Assembly: GCA_012861695.1 (NCBI GenBank)
Contig: JAAOOA010000086.1
Span: 9,318,385 to 9,382,384 of the forward strand
Direction of reading: 5' to 3'
DNA length: 64,000 bases
Origin: Trematomus loennbergii
Taxonomy: Eukaryota; Chordata; Actinopteri; Perciformes; Nototheniidae
Position 1 is the stretch's first letter; every line of letters begins with the position of its first letter. The position numbers and the translations under genes were made by a program. Positions 55,017-64,000 of the stretch are shown one piece after another. The notes under the pieces are model-generated. The model ran no database searches, had not been told where the DNA came from, and saw nothing but the letters and a program-made list of their open reading frames with translations.

Positions 55017-55067
55017 ATGGCCGCAGATGCGTCGGAAAGGAAGGCTCTGAGATACAAGCAAACCCTG
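55017..55067 (+). CDS. weak candidate for a first coding exon of an unidentified gene
   Basis: ATG at 55,017 opens MAADASERKALRYKQTL, ending at a plausible donor (CTG|GTCAGT). The peptide is charged and has the look of a real N-terminus, and the flank is moderately GC-rich. No following exon was found in the window, and I do not recognise the protein. Chance is a real possibility for 17 codons. Confidence 0.25.
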
Positions 55068-55435
55068 GTCAGTGTCCCTCTGTCATTCCTTTAAGTGCTA
55101 CTTTTTCTCTCTGTTGCTCTTTCTGTCTTTTTATGTCCATCTGTTCATCTCCACTGTCACGCTTAGTTCTCTCTGTTATGTGACCACAGTCTCCTTCCCT
55201 GAATCCCCCGTGTCGTTCTTGCATGACGCACCTGTTTTGGTAGTGCAACCTTTACGTATGTGCATGGATGGAGCCGCTTTATCTTATTGTGTGTGAGCCT
55301 GTAAAATATTCAGTTCAGTGTTTGGGAGCTGTAGACAGGCGGAAGACCAATTAGCTGATGTATAACAACAGGGTCACACACATGGTCACACAACAGGTGC
55401 TTAAAAACTGTGCACCTCCTTCACCCCTGAACTTG

Positions 55436-55437
<2 letters not shown>

Positions 55438-55513
<76 letters not shown>

Positions 55514-55523
55514 ACACACACAC
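55438..55523. repeat. (CA)n microsatellite
   Basis: About 40 CA repeats with a single TA interruption near the right end. Confidence 0.95.
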
Positions 55524-58500
55524 TCACACACTATGTTGCTGTCTTGCTGTTTCCTTCTTTCCTGGCCCGCCACCTGTTTGCTAACCTTTGTGTGCCTCGG
55601 TTCTTAAGCCCTGGTTGGTCTTAACACATCTAGGCCTTTCTTCTGTGCTATGTGCAACACAATATGTTAATATTTTGTGTACAGTTTCCTTCCATGTACA
55701 TCTGTGTCCATGTGTACACTGCATGTGCTTTAATGTCTTTGCATGTTTGCTTTTGTGTTTATGGCCCAGTGTGTGTGGTATGGTGTGAGTTAGGTGTTCT
55801 GATCTTGTGTGTTCCAAAAAAGGGAAACCTGATCACACTTTGCAGTGGTGTTAATCTTCTCCTGTCACATAGTAACATGTATGTTTTTGGACAAGATGGT
55901 GTGAAGGTTGTGTCAGAACATCTGGAGGATTGCCATCATGGGATGTTCTGTTATTAGAACAAAATTGTGAAAAAGTGAAAGAAAATGAAATGAAAACTGA
56001 ATCACACTCCAGATTACCCTAACCCAGGGACATTTATTTTTAAAAATGTGTCTTTTTTGTTTGTTTTCAATACTCTGAATCAGTACACACAATACAAATA
56101 TGGTAAAAGGCAATAATAGTGCTCTGATTATATGCGTAGTGTAAAAGGGAAGCCAAAAGGCCTCCCCAATAAAAGAAAGTTTTTGGCATAAGTTGTAGCC
56201 CTGAATTTGTTTCTGCACATCTTAAGTAAAACTACTGAATAGTTGAAGGTTAATTCATAAACAGAAATACAGAAACCATGTGACTCCCTAAAACAGTTCA
56301 TTTGTTGTGAATGATAGTCATCATCATCATGTGTTTGGCTGGTATGTGAGGGCTGCTGGTCATGGTCACCACTAGTGTTAATTGGTTGTTGAAACCCTAT
56401 GCCTATGTGCAGTCCAGGATGTGCGAAATCATTTAACCTGTGTCTGTGTGCGTCAGTGGGTCTTTGAAGACCGTGTTGGATGGGGAAAGCCTTTTGTTTG
56501 ATGCTATTGCCCTTGGGAGCAGAGATTAAAACAGGAATTTTGTGTCACTTATTTTTATTTTTTTTTTTGAGTGCATCGCCCAGAGCTGTGTGATGGGCTT
56601 ACATTAAACGAAAATGAGGTTAAGGTCAAACTCTGCCAGTAAAGTTAGCATATCACATGTCTACAACTAGGGTTAGCAGTCATGTTTAGAATGTATGGAG
56701 TTAAACACTTCTCTATTTAAAAAGACCTACATATGCATTACGTTTGACTACAAATGACAAAATGCATTAACATTCAGCTGTACACTGTAGCTACACACCG
56801 ATATATGTATATCAATTTTTACACAGGTTTCGCATTATGTTTAAAATCCAGTTCAATTACTTCAATCAGTTCCTAGATTTACAGTAGGCTTTTGCTATAT
56901 TTCCACATTTGTGTGACCTCTTCAGTCCGACTTTAGCGTGGCCTACCAACAGCTAAAGCCCTGACATTAGCAGCAAGTTGCTCCTACAGAACATTGCAGT
57001 GTTTGAAACTAAAATCAGTCCGACAATCTGTCCCCAGCTCTAATTAAGACTGCAGAAGTGTCTTAGAGCAACACACTAAATCCTTCCGTAGGGCATTTCA
57101 CTGTATGTGACTCTTCACCAGCTACATACAACACGCTGTTGATGATGAGTAGTATGTAATGCAAACACTTTAGAAAGGACATTGGTGGAATACTGGGAAA
57201 CTCAGCTGTTAGTTTGATCAGTTTATACTTTCTGTCTATAAGTCCGTAAGGGTCTTAAAGACAGCTAGAGGGACAGCGTGAGAGAGAGACATAGGAGAAC
57301 CTAAGATATGAAGAGGCATTGAAAGGTACACTGATGGTTAGTGAAGGAGAGAGGTGTGGGAAGTGTAATGGGCAATATTGGATCACACTGGGACTAAAAT
57401 TAGCCCAGAGTTGTGTTTCACCGCAGAGAGTAGGGGGCAACTGAGGAAAGAGGTAAGTGATTAGTGCAGAGTAGAGTTTCACTGTTCAAGAGGGAAAACA
57501 GGAAAGTGAGGTGGACTGAGGTAAAGGTGGAAGAGTGTGGCCAGGATTGATTTCTGACAACATATCATGCTCTCATGTTGGCTGTCCCACCATCCAGGGC
57601 CGCATAGCAGGGAACAGCTGATCGCATTTCTTAACATGCAGCGTGGATGTCACTGTCAACCATTTCAAAACATAGGATGTTCAATTTATGTGAATTTGGT
57701 GAATCAATCAATCAAAATACTTTATTAATCCCAGGGGAGAATTAGATTTTGTGACAGTTGCACTATATTAGAATACAATAAATAAGTATTTATATAAACA
57801 CAAATTGAAGTAAAAATGTGCAAACAAGGTTGTATCAGCCGCAGGGAAACAGGGTCTTAGGCACAGCGTCTGAGGCACAGGATTTTGTCAGATGTATTCT
57901 GACGCAGCCCTTTTTCCGTAAAGCACATTAAACTACAGTTCAGTTATTCCATCTGACGGCCAATACCGTTAACTTTACCATTATTAGCATAGCCAGTGAT
58001 CTTATGACACCGCATATATATCCTTTTCTCTAAACATCTGAACTAAGCCCTCCTCCTTCGTCTCTTCGGTTTACCCTGCATCCCCTTTGTCCTTCTACAG
58101 ATTCAGTGGGGATATCCTTTTTCCGACCACCATGCCAGCAGGCTTTAGCACTATTAGTTTCTCCCAGGAGCAACTGCAACAGCCTGAATGCACGCTTGGT
58201 GCATGCGCAGTGTGCTATACCGCAGGCAATAATTAGGGGAACATTTGAGATGTCATTTTGTCACATTATATTACAGATCATACCATCACAGATCAGTTAT
58301 AGTTCATTTATTGTGATTTTTTTCACAAAGTGTTAAATTGTTATTTAGGGTAAAAGTGACAGCCCAGCATATAATGACATCAAGAGCAGGAGACTAGAAC
58401 AATGTGTGCTAATACGAGGGCCTGCACACGTCTCTGTCTGTATGTTTGTCATACAGCTGTTGCAAAGAAAGACATTTCTTTGTGAATTAAACAATATTGT

Positions 58501-59034
58501 AGAGACTAAATAAATATGAGTGAGTGTGGTTACTCGAGGTGTAATGCTAACAGGGTATTATGTATCTGCCTGGCATTGCATTGTGGTAAGGTGATAGTCT
58601 TCCCCTTTTGAGTGCATTTGTCTACACTCTTTCTGTGTGATGCACTTGCAGACATGAGCTTTCAGGACATGTCAGGAATAATGTCGCATGAGAAAATCCT
58701 CCATTCTAAGAATGCATTGAGCACCTTTTTTGAAAGGTCTTGTGCTTTTTGTACTAAATGGCAATCGACTCATATATCAGCAATAGTTTGATCCTACTGT
58801 AAGCCAATATTAAGGCGATTTAAACTAATTTACTGTCAGAAATAGGGAGATAAAATAATAATCTCTAGCCTTGCTGTTCATTTAGAGATGTTTCTGGTGG
58901 AACAACATGTCCGCCTGCTGAGCCAGGGTTATCAGCACGAGTGATGAGTGCATTTTTTATCTTTACTTACAAAGGTTTTCATGACACCCTAGATGTCAGT
59001 TTTGCATATGCCTGCTCACCTAAACTGCGCTCTA
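55524..59034. other. no gene recognised
   Basis: AT-rich DNA. A LINE 3'-tail fragment occurs at about 57,702-57,860 (AATCAATCAATC, ACTTTATTAATCCCAGGGG). A pyrimidine-rich acceptor-like site at 58,100 precedes a short open stretch that I did not accept as an exon. Confidence 0.45.
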
Positions 59035-59356
59035 TAAAGGCACGGACACACCAAGCCGATTTTGGCCGTCGATGGGCGTCAGGCCGACCATGAGCGTCGA
59101 CGAGCGTCGACACGCCCTACTCAGATTGGTGTGTCCCGCACCGTTGTGTCTTTTCAGCCGTGCCGACACCTTTTTGGCCGAAAACCCACCGATTCAACAT
59201 GTTTGGTTTGCAGTCGGCCAAAGGCTGTCGGCAAAATAAATCACTCTGATTGGCGGTGTGACACATGGCCAAGACGCAGAGATGCGAGGCGACACAACAG
59301 TCGGGGGTCCGTCTGTGTCAGTTCTTTGGTGTCAGCTTGGTGTGTCCGGGCCTTTA
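59035..59356. mobile_element. 322-bp MITE
   Basis: The left end TAAAGGCACGGACACACCAA is matched at the right by the reverse complement with one mismatch (TTGGTGTGTCCGGGCCTTTA). The duplication is unclear. The GC-rich interior has no open transposase frame. Confidence 0.75.
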
Positions 59357-59649
59357 GAGTAACACATTTTTGGAAATTAGAATGTTGTATTGTAGATAGA
59401 ATGATCATTTTTACCTTAACATGATGCTGTGATATTGTGGCACTAAACACAAGACACATACTTTTTAAAGGGAGTTGTTTTTTATGTCAAAATATATTTA
59501 TCAAATGTTCATATTTTTATAAATGTTTATTCACCTAACTTTAGCTAGAATGCTGCCAAACATCTCAGGATTAATTATTTCAAAGCTCCATCAATAATAT
59601 TTGCCAAATACAAGATGTTCTTTTTTTGCCATCCCCTGCTGATTGGTCC

Positions 59650-60632
59650 GCCTATATGAAAACAAGTGTGCTCTCAAACACTGGTTTGATCTTGCTGACA
59701 TGGAAGGTGGGATGTACTCTCATAGACATGGGAAGTCGTAGGCGCACAGACACAGGATTGATGACCTTAGACACCGGGAATGGACCCACAAACCTCGGAG
59801 CAAATTTCTTGGAGGCGACATGAAGCGGTAGGTCCTTGGTGTAAACCCAAACCTTCTGACCCGGTCTGTAGAGGGGAGCGGCCCTGCAATGGACGTCTGC
59901 CACAGCCTTCATCCGACCCGAACTTCTGAGTAGGGACTGGCGAGCACCAGCCCAGATTCAGCGACCGCGTCTAATCATGGCATGGACTGATGGTACCGTT
60001 ACTTCTCCTTCGTTGGCTGAAAACAACGGAGGCTGGTAGCCATTGGCACAATGGAAAGGAGAGAGACCTGTAGCCGCCGTGGGGAGAGTATTGTGGGCAA
60101 ACTCAACTCATGTGAGGTGGTCGCTCCAGGTGGTCTGGTTCTGGTAGACAAGACAGCGTAGTGTAGTCTCCAGTTCTTGGTTCAGACGCTCCGACTGTCC
60201 ATTGGATTGAGGGTGATAACCTGACGACATGCTGACAGTGGCGCCTATGAGCCTGCAAAACTCCTTCCAGAATGCGGAAATAAACTGTGGACCCCTGTCG
60301 GAAACAATGTCGCTAGGAAACCCATGGATGCTGAATACCTGGTTCATCATGACCTCTGCGGTACCCTTGGCAGAGGGAAGCTTGGTTAGGGGAATGAAAT
60401 GAGCCATCTTGGAAAACCGGTCCACCACTGTTAGGACCGTAGTTTTGCCTCTGGATGATGGAAGTCCTGTCACAAAGTCCATAGAAATGTGTGACCAGGG
60501 ACGTTGGGGAACCGGCAACGGCTGAAGCAAGCCCATTTTGACCTAGGACGAGGTCTTATTTCGAGCACACACAGGACAAGCCACTACGTACTCCGCCACG
60601 TCTTTCTTCATGGCTGGCCACCAGAACCGCTG
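59650..60632 (-). mobile_element. Ty3/gypsy retrotransposon fragment: integrase
   Basis: Minus strand. At 60,630-60,545 the zinc-binding part (FWWPAMKKDV, CPVC). At 60,536-60,108 the integrase core, with the first catalytic Asp in MDFVTGLP, the second in VSDRGPQF and Glu in SERLNQELE. At 59,912-59,652 the C-terminal part (YRPGQKVWVYTKDLPL, FVGPFPVSKV, HPTFHVSKIKP). A stop codon near 60,545 and a frame break near 60,108 disable it. No LTR, RT or gag was found; the 5' side is cut at the T-rich stretch at 60,631. Confidence 0.88.
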
Positions 60633-60663
60633 TTTATTTTTTTTTTTTTTATTTTTTTTTATT
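60631..60663. repeat. T-rich low-complexity run
   Basis: Two runs of about 15 and 10 T separated by an A mark the edge of the gypsy fragment. This may be an insertion scar or a slippage-prone stretch. Confidence 0.8.
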
Positions 60664-60707
60664 TGACGAGTTAGCCAACAGGCTATTTTTCATCTGCAGT
60701 CCCTGGA

Positions 60708-61398
60708 CCATGGATGTATAATAAGAACTGGATACAGCGTGGGAGGCGGGGCCTCATTCATTCCTATGAGAGTTGCTCATTCGCGCATGATGATAAAATG
60801 GCCCAACTTTTGAGAGAGCGAAACGTCACAGATTACCCGGCATGCCTGAGAAGTACCCGTATGTGCGCTCATAGCGCATGCGCAACTTTAACCATGCCCC
60901 CCAAAATGCTCGTTCACATCAAGCACGTCAATTTGCGTACACGTAACAGCACCGCACGTTCATGACAGCATGGTAATGGTTTGTTATTATGATAGATTTG
61001 ATATTAACGAGGCGGCAGTTAGCAGCTAGCGGTTAGCTAGTAATTATGCTAATTTACACATCAATCGTTATGTACTTTTATATTACGCTGTAACAGGATC
61101 TAGTGATATCCAAGCAACAGAGCTTCAATTAGCATGAAAGAATTATTGCACTGTATATATATATATACAGTGCAATAAGCTTCTTAGTGCAATAAGAAGC
61201 TACAGGGACGTTAATCTACGTCGGTAATATTAACTTTATTTAATACAACATTTACGGTACAAGATTTAATCATACAGCCCATGTAGTATAATATTTTACA
61301 AATGATGATTACAGCAAACATGTGCAATATATCCATTATTACAGCTCCGTGGGCTGGCAGTAAGGCGATATGGGTCCGTTCTTATTGTACATCCATGG
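60708..61398. mobile_element. 691-bp MITE
   Basis: Ends CCATGGATGTATAATAAGAA and its near-perfect reverse complement at 61,378-61,398. It contains a 36-bp palindrome at 61,143-61,178. No transposase; duplication not resolved. Confidence 0.72.
61143..61178. repeat. 36-bp AT-rich palindrome
   Basis: TTATTGCACTG, an alternating TA core, then CAGTGCAATAA. A shorter partial copy of the arm (TTAGTGCAATAAG) follows directly. Confidence 0.85.
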
Positions 61399-61949
61399 GT
61401 AAAGATAAACGCATGTACTAGTGCTGAACACGTAACGTGCCGGGCGGCGCGGTCCCGTGGGTTAGATGCGCGTTCATAATGCAGAGGGAAATAACTCTCA
61501 GAATAACGTTATTAGCACATTTTTACAACTTGAGGAACGAATGTTTTTAATAAGGGCTATACAAGTGTTCATACTGGGTAGTTTATTTAGTTTAAAAAAA
61601 AATTCCAACGATTTACAGACCACTCTTTCCCCATGTAAGTCAATGGGAAAAAGTGTTTCCGGGCCTGGCAACCAAAAGGAAGTGTAGTACCGCCATTTCG
61701 CCAGCACGAATATTTTCATCTGAGTCCGGCGCACTTCCTGGGGGCTTGCCCTGGACAGATGTTGAAAGTCATCCTAAAGAAATGTCACTTCAAATGACAG
61801 GTAAATACAATCAATAAAACAACATTCAACATAGATGCTTATATTAGGATAAAAGCATATATAAAAACATAAAAACAAAACAAAAATACATATTCACAAA
61901 GCAGACAGATAGCAACAGGTCAAGGCACATGTGTACAAACGTTGGAAAG

Positions 61950-63560
61950 TGCAGATTGTGTCAGTGTTGACAGAGCTGATTTTCCACTAACCATGTTTTT
62001 AAATTAGATTTGAATAAACTGCAGGTGTTTTGTTCTCTAATCGTTACTGGGATTGAGTTCCACTGTTGTGCAGCTTTAAAATAAAATGAAGATTGGCTGA
62101 ATGAACTCTTCCTTAATGGAACAACGCAATCTCCTCTTGTTGCAGCTCTTGTTGACCTAGTTACAGGTGTGCGTATGGTGATAACATGTCTGAGCGGAGG
62201 TGAGGTAAGGCCGTGTATTATTTTGTACATGAGACAAGTATTTGCATATCTAATTACATTTTCCCAGCTCAACAAGTTGTATTTTGTGAGTATTGGGCAA
62301 TGATGAGAATGAACTGATTTCTTATCTACTATTTTAAGTGTTTGTATAATGATTCCAGGGGTTTAAGAGTGGTTGTACAGGTATGTGACCAGGTTGTTAA
62401 GCAGTAGGTGATGTGAGATAGAACCATAGAGTGCATGTACATCAGAGCCGCCTCTGTTGACATGCAGTCTCTGGTAAACCTCAAATTTGACAGACTGAAT
62501 TTGACCCTGTTGCAGACCTTTTTCACCTGAGCCTTAAATTGAGTCTTGAATCAATTAAGACCCCCAGGTATTTGTACTTTGAGACCACCTGTAGCCTCTC
62601 CTCGGACACAAACACATCTGGCTCAACGCAGGAGGACTTAGTTTTGGTGAAGAACATAGATACAGTTTTACTGACATTTAGTTGCAGACAGCATTGCTCC
62701 AACCAAGCTGTTACATGAACCATCTTGTTCGTCAGTTCATTAGCCACTTGTGTCAGACTGCCTCCGTGAACATAAATTACAGTATCATCAGCATACATTT
62801 GGATGTTTGTGTCAGGACATATCGATGGTAAGTCGTTTATATACAATGAAAATAACAATGGACCCAGAATTGACCCTTGTGGGACACCTGTGGACAGAGG
62901 TTAGATGATTGATTATTCTGTACTCTGACATACTGAGAACGGTTGAACAAATATGATTCTATCCATTGTGTGGAGAAGTTAATGCTGGATAGCTTAGATA
63001 TGAGTTTTTGTGATTAACTGTGTCAAAGGCCTTTAAGTCGAGAAACACTACTCCTACTACAACACCACCTTTATCCATTTTGGATTTGATTTGTTCTGTG
63101 AAAAAACAGTTGGCTGTTTCTGTAGAGTATTTGCCCCTAAAGCCAAATTGCATTGGATGCAGAGAAAAAGCACTGTTATTCAGATGGTTAATACATTTTT
63201 CAACAACTTTTGATACTGTAGGAAGGATACTAATTGGCCTGTAGTTATGGTAGACATTGGGTCTCCACCTTTAAAGATTGGGATAACTACAGCCGGCTTC
63301 CAAACATTTGGAAATATTCCTTGACAGAAAGAGAGGTTGATGATATTGGCAATAGGATAAGAAAGAGTTGTACTGAGGTCTTTGAGCATAACTGCATCCA
63401 TACCAAATATATCCTTTGCTTTAGATGGTTTAAGGGATTTAATTACTCTTTTAACTTCTGCTTCAGTTGTGTTTCTTAAGCTGAAAGCTGGCTCCATTGT
63501 ATTAATTTGACAAATATTTGTGCAGTCTGGAGAAAAGCAATGTTAGCAACAGAATCAATA
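61950..63560 (-). mobile_element. LINE reverse transcriptase fragment, multiply broken
   Basis: Minus strand, in order: SLKPSKAKDIFGMDAV and VVIPIFKGGD (63,497-63,250); FGFRGKYSTETAN and VFLDLKAFDTVNH (63,153-62,990); [10 protein letters not shown] with catalytic YADD (62,858-62,525); [12 protein letters not shown]; then the C-terminal region KAAQQWNSIPVTI (62,275-61,961). Several frame changes show decay. It differs from the LINEs at 17.8-24.4 and 50.1-54.5 kb. Confidence 0.82.
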
Positions 63561-63599
63561 AAATAGTGATTTAAAACTTCAGCTACATCGCCTGGAGTG

Positions 63600-64000
63600 T
63601 TTACAAGCTTGGGTGTTCCATACCCAAATCTCTAAAAAAGGGGCTGCAGCGGATCTGATAAAAACTGATCCAGATTTGAACACTGTCCTGACGTCAGGAC
63701 GGTGGCGCTACGGCTATTGGGCCAACTCTCCACCTATCAGGGGAATGTGGGGTTGGGCCACGGCCAGCCATTGCCGCTCAAAAGCGCTGGAGACGCTGTA
63801 GTACATATGCCAGGCCTGTAAGTGGCGCTGTAGTCTGCCACAAAAGCAAACACCCACCTCTCCGCCTCTCCAAGGAACGAGGGGACCGTGCGGCAGAGTT
63901 TCAGTTAGGTTTTCTTTCGCCGGTCAAGATGTCCGTTAAAGTTTAATCTTCCGGACAAAATTAGAAAAGTGCCGGTCAAAGGTCTTCTTTGTTATTTATT
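63600..64000. other. no feature recognised
   Basis: GC-richer edge of the window with one 62-codon open stretch that matches nothing I know. It is probably repeat-derived. Confidence 0.4.

Noticed and set aside
54686..55057. Minus-strand 123-codon frame with THTHT runs
   Set aside because: The composition follows an imperfect GT/CA stretch and no splice sites fit.
58101..58235. Acceptor-like site followed by an open stretch reading FSGDILFPTTMPAGF
   Set aside because: No donor, no recognisable domain and no partner exon; it ends in a stop after about 45 codons.

Overview
This is intron-rich vertebrate DNA, and the gene set and repeats point to a ray-finned (teleost) fish. GT-AG exons of three vertebrate genes lie among CA/GT microsatellites, fish-type LINEs and many short non-autonomous DNA transposons (hAT-like, TTAA-flanked, Harbinger-like). 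I cannot name the species.

Layout. (1) 1-3,146: upstream flank with a 594-bp MITE. (2) 3,147-9,939 (+): nine coding exons of a class I facilitative glucose transporter, best read as slc2a3 (GLUT3); the first coding exon was not found. Its 3' UTR probably continues towards 14.2 kb. (3) About 14.66-15.63 kb: probable phc1 promoter and non-coding exon 1. (4) 16,839-33,092 (+): phc1, a Polycomb PRC1 subunit, with the N-terminal conserved block, HD1, FCS zinc finger and SAM domain. Its 8-kb first coding intron holds a long LINE broken by three DNA transposons, one of which contains a fourth. (5) 35,952-45,800 (-): styk1, a membrane-anchored kinase-like protein convergent with phc1, with a likely non-coding first exon ending at 48,519. 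(6) 50.1-54.5 kb: a second LINE with a third nested in it, flanked by a 33-bp duplication. (7) 54.5-64 kb: mostly repeats: a Ty3/gypsy integrase fragment, several MITEs and a fourth LINE, plus one weak candidate first exon at 55,017.

The three genes are not an operon. All three have human counterparts on chromosome 12p13, so the order slc2a3-phc1-styk1 is best read as conserved vertebrate synteny.

I found no undescribed multi-gene system. The observations most worth checking are: repeated apparent one-base losses at homopolymers in phc1 (and one in styk1) against an unbroken slc2a3; loss of all three kinase hallmark residues in styk1; two DNA transposons inserted 10 and 38 nt from styk1 3' splice sites; and the four-element nest in phc1 intron 1, datable through its target-site duplications.
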